Assembly: GCA_015501585.1 (NCBI GenBank) | Contig: JADNRY010000824.1 | Location: 1-24,973, forward strand | Direction: 5' to 3' | Source: Rhodocollybia butyracea | Taxonomy: Eukaryota; Basidiomycota; Agaricomycetes; Agaricales; Omphalotaceae | Length of the DNA stretch: 24,973 nt | Part shown: positions 10,007 through 19,858 of the stretch, in pieces | Layout of the letters: each line of letters begins with the position of its first letter | Position numbering within the stretch: position 1 is the first letter of the stretch | The notes under the pieces: generated by a model | Told to the model about the DNA's origin: nothing | Database searches by the model: none | The model's input: the letters and a program-made list of their open reading frames with translations, nothing else | Position numbers and translations under genes: made by a program

Positions 10007-11760
10007 GAGCCTTCGAGGCTGAACGACTGCTGGACGAGAGGTTCACTGATTTGTACTACGACGGGATCTCAGTGTAAACCGACTGTGCTGAAGGTCGGAA
10101 ATCATTGAGATCACAACGCGAACCAATTATTGTGAGGACCACGCTATATTTGACGAGCGGGAAGAGGCGTACGAGAGTACAAGATAACGGTAGAGAACAA
10201 CTAAGGAAAGTGTCACAGAGGTGACCAGTAATTAAAGTAGGTACACGCAAGAGTGTTCACACTCAGATTCATAACGTTTTCTCAAAACGCGTAAGAAATC
10301 TTTTGATGTATAACGCATAACGAGATTCCGCGATGAGCAGTGATGTCCAACTAAGAAATCTGGAGAGTATAGGCATCCACTCGAAAAATGTAACCAATTC
10401 AACGAAAGAACTGGCCATCCGTAAACCGAAAGGCGGATGCGGGTGAAGCACGGATGTGGATCTCGCAATAGAATTCGGCAAGAGTACATGCAGAGACAAA
10501 AAAAATTGTTGTAATGGTGTGAGTTTTGATGATATTTCGATAGATAAGGCGGACGACAGTAATATAAAGAGGCGGATTCTTATGGTTTGGATGGTGTTGG
10601 AGCCCATTGTGGGGAACTATAACATATATCCACGATGTATGTAACGTACCGAGTTGTAGAAAAGCTAAAGAGTATCGGGGTCGATAAAGGTAATCCGCAC
10701 GCCGCTGCATACGAGAACTATAGGGCGGAAAGACATATGGTCTGGTTCACCTGACCGGGACATGGGACTAGGATAGGAATTATGATTGAACAAAAACTAG
10801 ATTTATCAAGAACATCACTATGAGCGCGCTAGTTTTGGAGTCCAATGGAATGCGTGCGCAGCAGAGAATCTCTCCAGTCCTACGTCCTACTTCTTTCCGA
10901 GTTTCACTGCTCAGCTTTGGAAGGATCTCCTGCTTCGTAGAACGAAAGGTTCGATGTTGCGAAGAAACACCTGATAGCGGGGCGGGATGGACTGGCTGGC
11001 ATCTACCACCGGTGGAGAGCCAGGGTGAATGATAGCCTTCAGACGAGCTGGGATGATGAACATTGATCTAAAAATGTAAGGATAAAGCACCGTATGGCAG
11101 AGAGAGCTCAGCTCACCCAAGAAAGAGCAGAGAATCGTAAGCGGGGCTTTATATAGGAAGAAAGGTATCTTTGTGATATGTACAAAGCAATAGACCATCA
11201 GTCTTGACTCGCAAGACCGTGTTACCAAACCATATATTTTCTCGCTAATCAAAAGAAAAGTCCGGTATTCGCCGACCTTTCAACGAAAAGGCGGTGACGC
11301 CTGAACTCGCCTGAAGTGTTGGACATTCAAGGGTCCAGACGCGGACACCCACAGACGGGGGTTTGGATGTTGAGGGAAGAACTAGTGATCCTCAATACCT
11401 CAATACTAATGCGGACAAATCTCAAACCTGTTCCTTTAGAATCGTCGGTCAAGTCTGGAGGTGGATTCAAAGGCTCTGATAGTTAATTTATCATTGTGGC
11501 CCTCGTGGTCTTAAACCTTTTCTTCGAAAGCTAATTCTAGGCAAATTAGATACGTTTGTGGCTCTTGCACAAAGAACCTTTTCCCGCCAGCAAATACAAT
11601 CTTTCATCTGCCTGCTGAATCAGAACAGCTAGACTCCGAATGAAAGGATCGGGTGATCTAGGTCTTGTAGTCTACTCCGCGTCGGGTGAAAGAAACGAAA
11701 TGCGTTTGTGGCGCTGGCTCTTGAGTGTCGAAAGAGCCTTTGCTCACTAAAGTTGATGTG
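10007..11760. other. Long gene-free stretch
   Basis: Open frames here (for example on the minus strand at 10232-10710 and 10911-11252) overlap one another in different frames. They are not bounded by splice signals and show no motif. I call no gene. A weak direct repeat, GTTTGTGGC..CTCTTG..AAAGA..CCTTT, links about 11550-11590 and 11704-11745. Confidence 0.35.
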
Positions 11761-11769
11761 TATATATAA
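11761..11769 (+). promoter_or_regulatory. TATA box of the 11798 gene
   Basis: TATATATAA lies 29 nt before the ATG at 11798, implying a very short leader. It is followed by a small hairpin, AAGCCC-GCT-GGGCTT, at 11768-11782 between the TATA box and the start codon. Confidence 0.5.
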
Positions 11770-11797
11770 GCCCGCTGGGCTTGGGAGCAAATTAATC

Positions 11798-12770
11798 ATG
11801 CCTACTTTTACATATGATGTCCCTCTCAATGCTGTCGGAACTACCGTTATAGCGTTTCCCTCACTCGTGTCTGAGCAAGAATTTCAGTAAGCTGCTCTGA
11901 TAAACTCATTTTCATCGCTGATCTGCTCCATTTAGAGACATTCTCAGACACCCATTGCCCTCCTCGCAACAGACCTTTTCGCCAAAGCTCGAATCTTGGG
12001 TTCCGATTCTGTCAGAAGTTAAGTGCGCGGATATCAATTCGTACGGCTCGGAGCTCTCTGGTGCATTTACGGGTCATCGTGAAGACGCTCTTCCCATCTT
12101 CGACAAGGACCAAGGTAAGGCCCTGGACTCCTCTAGGGAGTCGTTCGCGATAGTCAGGTATGCCGAAATATCTTATTTCGCAGGAACCACTCATATGATT
12201 ATCTTTCAGAGCTGCAAAGTCGACGGAGACTGATCGCCATTCGCCCAGTCCCAGCTCCCCTGTTATCAGGTATTTGCATTTGAATTTGGTTTGCAAATTG
12301 ATTTCTTACAAGTTAGACCCGCGAGGATGCTACAACATAACCCCCCCAGTGTCAACCCCGCCTACGATCATTATGGTTGCCGCAAAGTCTCTCGACAGCT
12401 CATCTGGACCGAGTGGTTCATGCACCGCAGTGCCGAACACTGGGGTACTCCACCACCTGATCGTCCTAGTCACATCGAAAACAACACGTTGTTTGTACTT
12501 GTCAATCCCGACATCGAGGCAGACATTCGAGCGCGCAGACCTCCAGAGGTAGTGAGTCTTCCGCCCAAGTTATCTCAATGCATCACTGTATGGATTTGGA
12601 AGGAGAGCTTGCAGGAGTGGCAAATTATCGAATACGGTGATGTCCAAACCATCAATGGTGAGCGGATGGCTTTGTCCTTGGATGGCACTTCAGGGCTTGA
12701 GCCCCGTTGGATACTCGACCAGAGCTTGAAGAAGAAGGGTTACAAAAGGGCTCCCGGGAAAAGGACGTGA
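11798..12770 (+). CDS. Four-exon gene, unrecognised 261-residue protein
   Basis: The frame joins cleanly through three introns. Exon 1 is 11798-11886, intron 11887-11935 (GTAAGC, CTGAT branch, TTTAG). Exon 2 is 11936-12114, intron 12115-12209 (GTAAGG, CTTTCAG). Exon 3 is 12210-12269, intron 12270-12312 (GTATTT, TTACAAG). Exon 4 is 12313-12770, ending in TGA. Phases agree at every junction, giving 786 nt. The protein starts MPTFTYDVPLNAVGTTVIAF, has a Trp-rich middle (LIWTEWFMHRSAEHWG), a VWIWKESLQEWQIIEYGDV segment and a basic C-terminus (KKKGYKRAPGKRT). No signal peptide, membrane segment or known motif was seen. Unlike its neighbours it needs no frame correction, so it is likely an active gene. 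The 43-nt third intron is short and is the least certain junction. Confidence 0.7.
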
Positions 12771-12883
12771 ATGTTGCATCGAACTTTAACTTTCTAATAA
12801 TTTGACCTGCTTTTCCAATTTTGATCGGATGACTATGTAAGTATACATCTGAGTAACGCAACACTTCCGAGAACGAAAATGAG

Positions 12884-14851
12884 ATGGAGGTCGCGAGCCT
12901 CTCAACAGAAGACCAACGTTTTCGCCGCCAACGGACCGAAATATCGCGTATCGTCGTTTATTAGCATCGGGAAATACTAAATGGGCTGGTCACTACGCCG
13001 CGTTCGACTCTTGGGTTTCGGAAGGGCACCATGGATCCTTGGATCACCCAAAGAAACGACAAACAACTTCCACACAACTTAAGCAACTGGAAACTCTCGT
13101 CAGCGACCTCGAATAAGACGAGCCCGCCACACCATTTCACAACGGCGACTAAAGCAACTTTCAGAGAAACATCTTTCCTTTATGGTCCTTCCAAAACAGT
13201 TAGACTAGTCTCTGCACACTCGCAAAGGTTTTCGGTAGCCCCGAATTGCACACTACGTTGATCGTGAGCATTAGCTTTCGCGGAGCTCAATCTTTTTGCT
13301 AACTCACATAAGTAGCTTGAGCTGTACCCTGAGTTTCAGAAGCTCAATTTAAGGATTATCGACGTCAATACCCCTGGTATCAGGCGCTTTCAAAACTGTT
13401 GTTGCCTGGCATCCACCACCTAAAACTCTTCCTTTACTTGGGATGCTTGCACGTGATCGTTAAAGACTACCCAAGCTGCGCTATGTATGATCTAACTATG
13501 TCAGTAGAATTGGAAGGAACTAGTACATGTTCTCCTAGCGTTAGGTTCCGCCTTCCATGCGGATTTGGGCTTCGACGAGACTATCCGATTATCGTTGGTG
13601 TCGGAGGAGGATAGAGCGCCAACCTATGAGATCGACGTAGTGGATGAAACCGGGTCGATCAGGACATTTGTTACCATTTCTGTCTTGACTGACTATGGTG
13701 CCAACGCCGTATTTGGTCGTGCCACTCCAGTGTGGAAGGTTTTTGAGAAAGGTAACCCCTTGGTTCTCTTCGCACTGAAAGACTGCTGGGTGCAGCCAGA
13801 TCGTCGATTTGAACATGTGTCGCTGGCAGGCATTCGCACCCAGCTAAAAGACGATCCGCGTCTGAAGCATTTTCTTACCGTGGCCACTGCCGGCGGAAAG
13901 GATTTCGCAAGGATCAGGATCCAAATGTTCACCAGCGGTGCCACTACCGCATCGTCTTTGAAGAGATTGGAAAGGCTGTGGTCAGTATGTCAAGTTACAA
14001 AGATATGTTTTTGGCCGTCGAGGGTGCTTTGACTGGTGTGTGTCCGATGTTTTTAATCCAACATTTCCGATTGAAGATAGCCTCTATCTTTTGGTGCGAT
14101 GCACGATGCCGGATACCTCCATCGTGATGGAAGTGCAGGTAATGCCTTATCGTGGTAGTGGGCCTGTGGGTGTCATCATAGACCTAGAATACGCGATCAG
14201 TCTTTTAGACGAGAGTTCCCCGCGTGACACTCGAACCGTACGTTCTACATTTTGGGTTGAATCCCCTCTTTTACGCTTCCATCTTAGGAACCCCAGCGTT
14301 TCTACCCATCGAAGTTGCGGCGCAATACTACAACGACCTCGATATGCAAAAGGCGGCCTCTTTCCGAAGGGTAGGGGTCCATCTACTGTTTCGCCAAAAT
14401 GGTTTCATGATATCGAGCAGTTTTGGTGGGTTTGCTTATGGTTTCTATTCCACATGGTCCCGAGCCGCCCGAACGATCAGTCGACTCTCCCTTCGCAGCG
14501 TCCTATCAAGGCTTGTTCGATACGACCGGCCACTCTTCTCTGCGTACCACAGTGTGGACAAATCCTTTGGCTCTCGAAGACCAGATCGCCGAACTTCCGG
14601 GAGCTTGCAAGTCTTTAGGGGGAAGTTTGGCTGATACTCTTGTTGATATTCTCCAAATCAAAAGGGATGCATACCGCGAAGCAGGTGTGAAATTGGTCAA
14701 CCCCGCCGAGTTGAAACTACCAGTTCAGAACGCGTTAATGTCGCTGCTACACATGATCAAGGACCTTCAGGCCTTGCCTGACGTTATTGATGGTCCAGAG
14801 TTGGTCGAGGTCCGTTTTACTCGAAAGGAGGAACCCGAAAGGACCAGATAA
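12884..14851 (+). CDS. FunK1-type fungal protein kinase, frame broken by several indels
   Basis: FunK1 is a serine/threonine kinase-like family expanded in multicellular basidiomycetes. Its landmarks occur in order: an LGFDETIRL block (about 13563), GRATPVW (about 13713), the lysine-containing ALKDCW (about 13772), HYRIVFEEIG (about 13943), DAGYLHRDGSAGNA with HRD at 14120-14128, IIDLEYA in the DFG position (14175-14195), GTPAFLPIEVAA (14287) and WFHDIEQFWWVCLWFLF (about 14400-14450). Introns fit at 13264-13315 (GTGAGC, GCTAAC), 14038-14080 and 14238-14287 (GTACGT). The C-terminal domain runs to the stop at 14851. The frame must change by one base near 13905, 14145, 14238, 14395 and 14465, plus several times in the poorly matched N-terminal part (12884-13560), so the start is uncertain. 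It is either a pseudogene or an assembly-damaged gene. Confidence 0.75.
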
Positions 14852-15107
14852 TAAGCTAAAGGGACTACGCTCGTCCTTAACAACGATAAACCATGCGATG
14901 TCAGTAAGAGCACCCTTGGTGGTCTAAACGCCCCTATTTAACCTGAAGCCGGGAAAAGATACTCTACATATCTGAAAGGATATCTCCACTAAGGAAACCA
15001 CGGAAAACACCTTGTTATGAGTCGAATAATACTATCAACGGAAAAATATACGCTGTCGCTGTGAAGGCCAGCCTGATCCCTGATCCCCGACGATACTTAG
15101 TGAACCC
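14852..15107. other. Intergenic DNA after the FunK1 gene
   Basis: No gene, repeat or clear poly(A) signal that I can defend is visible here. Confidence 0.35.
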
Positions 15108-15635
15108 GTGATAAGCACCTACGCCTCCGTTTTTCCCTACTATCTTCTCTCTACCTCGAACTACGTCCCGCACCACTCCCTGTGCCTGTCATATGCTCTA
15201 CCCTTGACTCTCAGGAAGGAAGTGGCCCACTTGTGTGACGCTACCATTACGACGAGATCCTTGAATCTACCCGACTGTACCTCATCCATCACCGTGTGCA
15301 ATATAACAAGGACGGATTGCTACACCGGCCCTATGCCTAAGGCCATACATGAACACGATCAAAGTGCCTCAGCACAGGGATGCTTTCATCTGCCTCGTAA
15401 CGTCGTCTCACGCATTGGCGGTAGAGCGGTTTACGATACGCAGAGAGACATAGGCCCCTCATTCCGAGGCAATGGCGGCTATGCCGCTTTTGCCAAGAGG
15501 AAACGGAGGACGCCTTCATCTTCTGCAATGGTAATCCCTTACTCTCCTCACTCTCGCCACACCTTCTTTGAGAATGCGTGCAGACTCCTAAGCTTTCTCA
15601 CTCCCTTCCCTCCCTGCCCCCTTCTGATGTCCTGA
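15108..15635 (+). other. 175-codon open frame of doubtful status
   Basis: The frame is open from a GTG at 15108 to TGA at 15635, but has no good ATG start, no recognisable motif and a composition (many Ser, Pro, Cys, Thr) that does not look strongly coding. Shorter minus-strand frames overlap it. It may be a relic or chance. Confidence 0.2.
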
Positions 15636-16055
15636 AGATTTTTGCTGGTGAGAGTATCTGGGTCCTCAGAGTGGAAATGATTAACACAACTTTGGAAGAT
15701 GGTAACTAATATTGCACGAGTGATTACACAAATGTCGTATAATTTTCTGTCTAGAATGAACTATAACAGACTGCGCCTGGATGAGGAAAATTAAGAGAGC
15801 CTCGTTGAGAACCTGTTCGGTAATACTTCCTTTCGTATTTGGCGATATGAGATGGCCGTAATACTTACCACGCTCTTGACTTGACCCTCTCGTGTCTGTC
15901 AATGCTTTTGTGCGTTCCAGGTCCCGGCCTGTGTACACAGCAACGGCAGAGACAGACGCCCCCAGCACATACCCAAGGCGCGATATGTGTAGCGGGGAAC
16001 CCGGCTGTTATTAAATGGGACCACGCCGGTTTTACCTCTACCTACCTACCTTACC
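15636..16055. other. Gene-poor stretch with a possible minus-strand relic
   Basis: A minus-strand frame (15968-15681) begins GASVSAVAVYTGRDLERT and reads plausibly to about 15870. There a GTAAGT occurs on the minus strand, so a fragment of a spliced gene is possible. I cannot name it or find its other exons. Confidence 0.25.
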
Positions 16056-16246
16056 TTCCCGCAGCTGATCAAGGGTTGCTGAGTTATGGTCTTCTTCAGA
16101 TGTTAGTCGGTCCCTATCCGACTCTATGTAACTTTTGAGCCTGTCGACTGAGACGAACAACTCGTCGAGCTCGTTCATGGCTGCAATGATATTGGAAAGG
16201 CTGGTCACTGTATTTACTATTTATAACGAACCCAGCGGCCAAAGTT
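16056..16246 (-). pseudogene. Inverted duplicate of the 5' end of the 22605 gene
   Basis: The reverse complement matches 22583-22772 over about 190 bp with few differences, covering the leader and most of exon 1 (SLSNIIAAMNELD.LFVSVDRLKS). The start codon is lost: where the gene has TTATGACTATAAATAC, this copy has TTATAAATAGTAAATAC. The match stops abruptly at 16056 within exon 1. It lies 128 bp outside the left LTR of the retrotransposon. Confidence 0.85.
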
Positions 16247-16368
16247 GACGGGCCCAATTCTTCACTTTCTTTCTCTCGATTCCACTACTTGAACAAAACT
16301 TTTCGTAATAAGAAAAAGAGAAAAAAATTATATATAGCGGCTAAAGGAGGTTGATCCATCTAGACAAG

Positions 16369-16373
16369 TTTGT
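16369..16373 (+). repeat. Target-site duplication TTTGT, left
   Basis: Identical to 19658-19662 immediately outside the right LTR. A 5-bp duplication is typical of LTR retrotransposon integration. Confidence 0.85.
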
Positions 16374-16624
16374 TGTAACGCCTCCGCCTCTCCATAATCA
16401 CCACTGACCGTATCCGGCGATACGGTCATCCTAGACGCCGCTGATAGACCAAACGGTCTATCTTATCATTCTATTTATTATTAATTATATAATAAATTCG
16501 TTACTATAAGTATTGTACGATTACTTAAGAGTCTAGTTAGTCTTTTACACCGTTGTACACACAATAGTATCCTATTTGTCGTGTTCACCGGTGTTAAGAC
16601 TTTGCTTGCCATAGGGCAGTTATA
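16374..16624 (+). repeat. Left LTR, 251 bp
   Basis: Starts TGTAACGCC and ends GTTATA, an imperfect inverted terminus (TGTAAC/GTTAYA). About ten differences, including small indels near the 3' end, separate it from the right LTR. It contains perfect hairpins at 16405-16428, 16443-16462 and 16473-16497. Confidence 0.93.
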
Positions 16625-16762
16625 CTTTTTTGAACATCAAAAAATTACTATTGTGTGAATAACACAAAGCTATATAGTATTACAAAGTATAACAACCATT
16701 ATTCCAACTCCACTACACAACCCGCTCCATTTTTCCGTCCCGCTATATCATTTGCTGTCTCA

Positions 16763-19037
16763 ATGACCTCTCGAAATCAATCAGAGAAGTCATATCGAGC
16801 GTGCGCGATCGCGCACCTTCCATTCGTGGTGACGTGTCACCACAATCAATCTATTCAGTCGCATCAGCGACTCATTCCGTGCGTGCGTCTGAAGGACGGC
16901 ACTACAGGCAGGACAAAAGTCCACCTAATGAACAGTCTATGACTATTCGTAAGAAACGGCCGAACCCGAGAGGGTTTAAGTGAGATTTCTTCTGCGCTAC
17001 GAGATGTAGCGGCATCACTGACAAGAGTACGCAAGTACTCAATCGTATTCTCAATATAACTGAGAAATGGGATGCATCTAGCATCCGATCTAATGAAGAA
17101 AGATCTTCTTCATCGAGAAACAGCAATAGAATCACTATTGCTGCACCCACACCGAGACGGCCTGCCGTCACACCGCCGGTATTGCACAATGCAGCACCAT
17201 CTGTTCCTACCGAGGCAAACAACTGGTACGCCAATGGCGTGAGACTGTGCCCAAGGCACCGTCAGTCCAACAATCACTGTTGGACAAACAGTATTCACAA
17301 GGGATGACCAAGTCACCCCGTCATGTTCCTGTATTCCGACAGGAATACGCACCAGTGTCAGTAACTATACCGACACCCATCTACACATCCCGCATGAGAC
17401 AGAGTCCCAATGCGGAGGCAGCTCTCTGACACTGCGGGTCCCAGGCCATTACCGGTGACCAAATCTTGCTCACCACAAAGCGCGGTGAACATTAAAAGTG
17501 AACCAAGTTACCTCGTAACTTCAATCAGGTAGTAGCGATACCACCACAGGAAAGTACAATGTACTTCCCTACTGCAAGGGCGCCAATGGTACCCAATATT
17601 ATTACACCTCCAGTAGTTGTACCAAACACTACTGGAAATCATTCCAGTATGGGACCGCAACACGGTACCCTTCCGGTAGTTCCTACTACCATATCCATCG
17701 CCGCGACACAAAGTGTTGCCCCTCCGGTAGTACACACTACCGTAAGACTGCCCAAATTGCCGCCCAGCAATGCGCCAGAGCCAAGTTCAATGCCAGTACC
17801 AACGGTATTGGCCGAGTTGCAACCACAGCCGCTTCCGTTGGGAGTAGCTAAAGATTGGATGAGTCGCATAGCGATTCAACGCCAACATAACACCAGTCTC
17901 CGAGATTTCGGATTGCGCCATCTGGGCTTCCCGACCAAATGGTGGGATATAATGTCGACGGAATACCCGTTGATAAATTGACTACTCCCAGAGAAATCTG
18001 GGATCGATTTTACATTCCACCCGCTGAGTCCTTTCCAGGACCAAGCAATAATGCCGGAGCGAAAAGCGCCTAGCAAAAAATCCCGTGAAGGGGGGAGGAA
18101 GCACAAGAGTGCTAAATCCAAAGGCCGCAAACGCAGGCCATGGTCGGATGAATCATCTGACTCTAGTGATACCGAGTCAAATACTGACTCTTCGTCTGAT
18201 GCCTCTTGGCTAGACAAATTTGCTACCCGTAAGGGTAAAATTACAATGCGCCGAAAATACTGCGTTCACTTGCATCTAAGATGCGAGAAACAACAGGTGA
18301 CGACAACGTCGTTCCCGATGGAAACACAAGGTACACAAAGTGTACCGTAAACAAATTCGAGATAAGGTAGGGAATCCTATCCCTCCCATTGAGAGCCGTA
18401 AAGCTCTTAAAGTTCCATCTCCGGAGATGTCAGATGTCTTCGAGCGGTGGCTAATGTCACTTCTCCAATGGATGGTAGTCAACCGCATGTGCGGTGACGA
18501 TTAGATGCTACACGGACTGCCGTGCTTGGCATGTTTCTAAAGGGCAAAGCCCTTGACTGGTATAACGAAAGTCGCTGGTATACACCGCACTGTCCTTAAG
18601 TGGACATTTGAAGGCGCCATCATTGGTGTCTTTGATCGTTGCATCCAAGCAACGACCATTCATCAAGCTGCAGGCAGTTTGACCTTATTGAGTATTCACC
18701 CGATACGGGTGTGAGGGATTATTATTCCTCACTTACACGATGGGCATCACGGATGCTCCAAACACCGGATGATGCAACAATGCGGAAACGGTTCATTGAG
18801 GGATTACCCTTCAATATTATCAGGCAACTCACGAACGAGGGGATCGTTCCGGAGTATGCCAAATTAGAAGTGATGGTCAGAGCCGTCACACGCATTGAGG
18901 ACCACACGGCCCTCACTAAATATTATGTCTCTTCTAGGAATAGAGACGATGAACTTGAATCATCAGAACACCCCATGAGTCGGACACCGAGAACATTAAA
19001 AATGTTCTTGAGCCAATCGAGGAGGACACCTCCTTAA
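16763..19037 (+). pseudogene. gag: Degenerate gag of the LTR element
   Basis: Coding-like segments follow each other in different frames. They are an N-terminal part starting MTSRNQSEKSYR at 16763, LNRILNITEKWDASSIRS near 17040, a Pro-rich part at 17559-17900, KLTTPREIWDRFYIPP near 17970, and an acidic/Ser-rich basic linker (KRRPWSDESSDSSDTES) at 18130-18200. The capsid-like core follows: AVLGMFLKGKALDWYNESR near 18515-18575, then WTFEGAIIGVFDRCIQ near 18602, then YSPDTGVRDYYSSLTRWA and MRKRFIEGLPFNIIRQL to 18840. These match the retrotransposon gag pattern (small-residue plus WY motif, YS-DTGV, RF-GLP). At least five frame changes occur, yet few stops interrupt each segment. No zinc knuckle was seen. 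Confidence 0.75.
16801..16816. repeat. 16-bp perfect palindrome
   Basis: GTGCGCGATCGCGCAC is fully self-complementary with no spacer. Ten bases downstream lies an 8-bp hairpin with a 2-nt loop (16826-16843). Both are inside the gag region. Confidence 0.95.
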
Positions 19038-19390
19038 GTATCGGAAAGGATAAACCTTCCGAATGATTTATTGGTTTATTCCGACGCCCAGGTAATATGC
19101 CTTACCTGGGCATCACTACTTATCCTCAGCCCGGATTCTCACTGAGAATCCTCATTAAGCAATACTCGGAAACTTCCGAGTCTGCGCGTTGAACATTCGG
19201 ACATTTCCGAATCAAATCATGCTCTAGTGGTACGCCCCACTATCGTTTGATTCGGACAAGTCCGAAAATCTGATGCGCCGCATCAATTAATCCCGTACTT
19301 GATACGGGATCATTCTATGTTAAACCAAATTAAAAATGGTTTGGATGGTGATGATGTCATTACCATTTTCGATTCACATCCCTGATGTTA
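19020..19390. repeat. Dense hairpin array before the right LTR
   Basis: Consecutive perfect inverted repeats (arm length in parentheses) occur at 19020-19034 (6), 19041-19062 (6), 19086-19111 (10), 19133-19151 (8), 19164-19181 (8), 19195-19212 (7), 19251-19266 (7), 19271-19285 (6), 19290-19310 (8), 19322-19342 (6) and 19376-19388 (5). An 8-of-9 stem lies at 19345-19366. A nested 51-nt stem joins 19206-19216 to 19246-19256 (11 bp) and 19225-19230 to 19237-19242 (6 bp). The motif TTCGGA/TCCGAA recurs in four of them. Arms cover most of the interval. Confidence 0.9.
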
Positions 19391-19394
19391 ATCT

Positions 19395-19406
19395 GGTGGG
19401 GGAGGG
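19395..19406 (+). other. Polypurine tract
   Basis: GGTGGGGGAGGG directly abuts the right LTR, the expected place for the plus-strand primer of reverse transcription. Confidence 0.8.
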
Positions 19407-19657
19407 TGTAACGCCTCCGCCTCTCCATAATCACCACTGACCGTATCCGGCGATACGGTCATCCTAGACGCCGCCGATAGACCAAACGGTCTATCTTATC
19501 ATTCTATTTATTATTAATTATATAATAAATCCGTTACTATAAGTATCGTACGATTACTTAAGAGTCTAGTTAGTCTTTTACACGTCGTACACACAATAGT
19601 ATCCTATTTGTCGTGTTCACCGGTGTTCTTAGGACTTTGCCCATAGGGCGCGTTATA
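19407..19657 (+). repeat. Right LTR, 251 bp
   Basis: Same start and end as the left LTR. All three LTR hairpins are preserved, at 19438-19461, 19476-19495 and 19506-19530. The LTR differences I located fall outside these arms. One substitution (T to C near 19547) makes ATCGTACGAT a perfect palindrome here, whereas the left LTR has one mismatch. Confidence 0.93.
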
Positions 19658-19662
19658 TTTGT
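19658..19662 (+). repeat. Target-site duplication TTTGT, right
   Basis: Matches 16369-16373 exactly. Confidence 0.85.
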
Positions 19663-19858
19663 TAAACAATGACCTGTACAAAATGGATGCAGGAGTCCCA
19701 CAAACAAGAAAACTAATGTACTCGGGCCGATACTGACCCTCACTGACCTGTCGACTGCTCAAATTTATCTGTCACAGTTGGCTGGGGAATGTACAGAGGC
19801 TACAGCACCGTTAGAGAGGCTTTAAATTGACAAGCATTTGTCGGTCATCTCAAACCCT

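Larger units (their letters stand above)
16374..19657 (+). mobile_element. Non-autonomous LTR retrotransposon, 3284 bp, hairpin-saturated
   Basis: Two 251-bp LTRs in direct orientation are flanked by TTTGT duplications. A purine tract (GGTGGGGGAGGG) stands just before the right LTR, which fixes the plus-strand orientation. The 2.78-kb interior holds a gag relic and about 370 bp of untranslated hairpin-rich DNA. No protease, reverse transcriptase, RNase H or integrase motif was found in any frame. A complete Ty3-type element is usually 5-7 kb, so this one must depend on a relative. No clear tRNA primer-binding site follows the left LTR. The gag resembles those of basidiomycete Ty3/Gypsy elements, but class assignment without pol is an inference. 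Short perfect inverted repeats fill the whole element. Confidence 0.93.

Noticed and set aside
10232..10710. Minus-strand protein gene
   Set aside because: Three overlapping frames are open by chance. None shows splice pairs, motifs or a similar copy in the window.
16625..16660. tRNA primer-binding site after the left LTR
   Set aside because: The sequence after the LTR is T- and A-rich and does not resemble the complement of a tRNA 3' end beginning TGG.
18051..18350. Separate Lys/Ser-rich nuclear protein
   Set aside because: It continues the gag relic in sequence and position. The Ser/Asp-rich stretch is a linker between gag segments.
19020..19390. CRISPR-like array
   Set aside because: The units are inverted repeats of different sequence, not identical direct repeats with unique spacers, and the setting is a eukaryotic retrotransposon.
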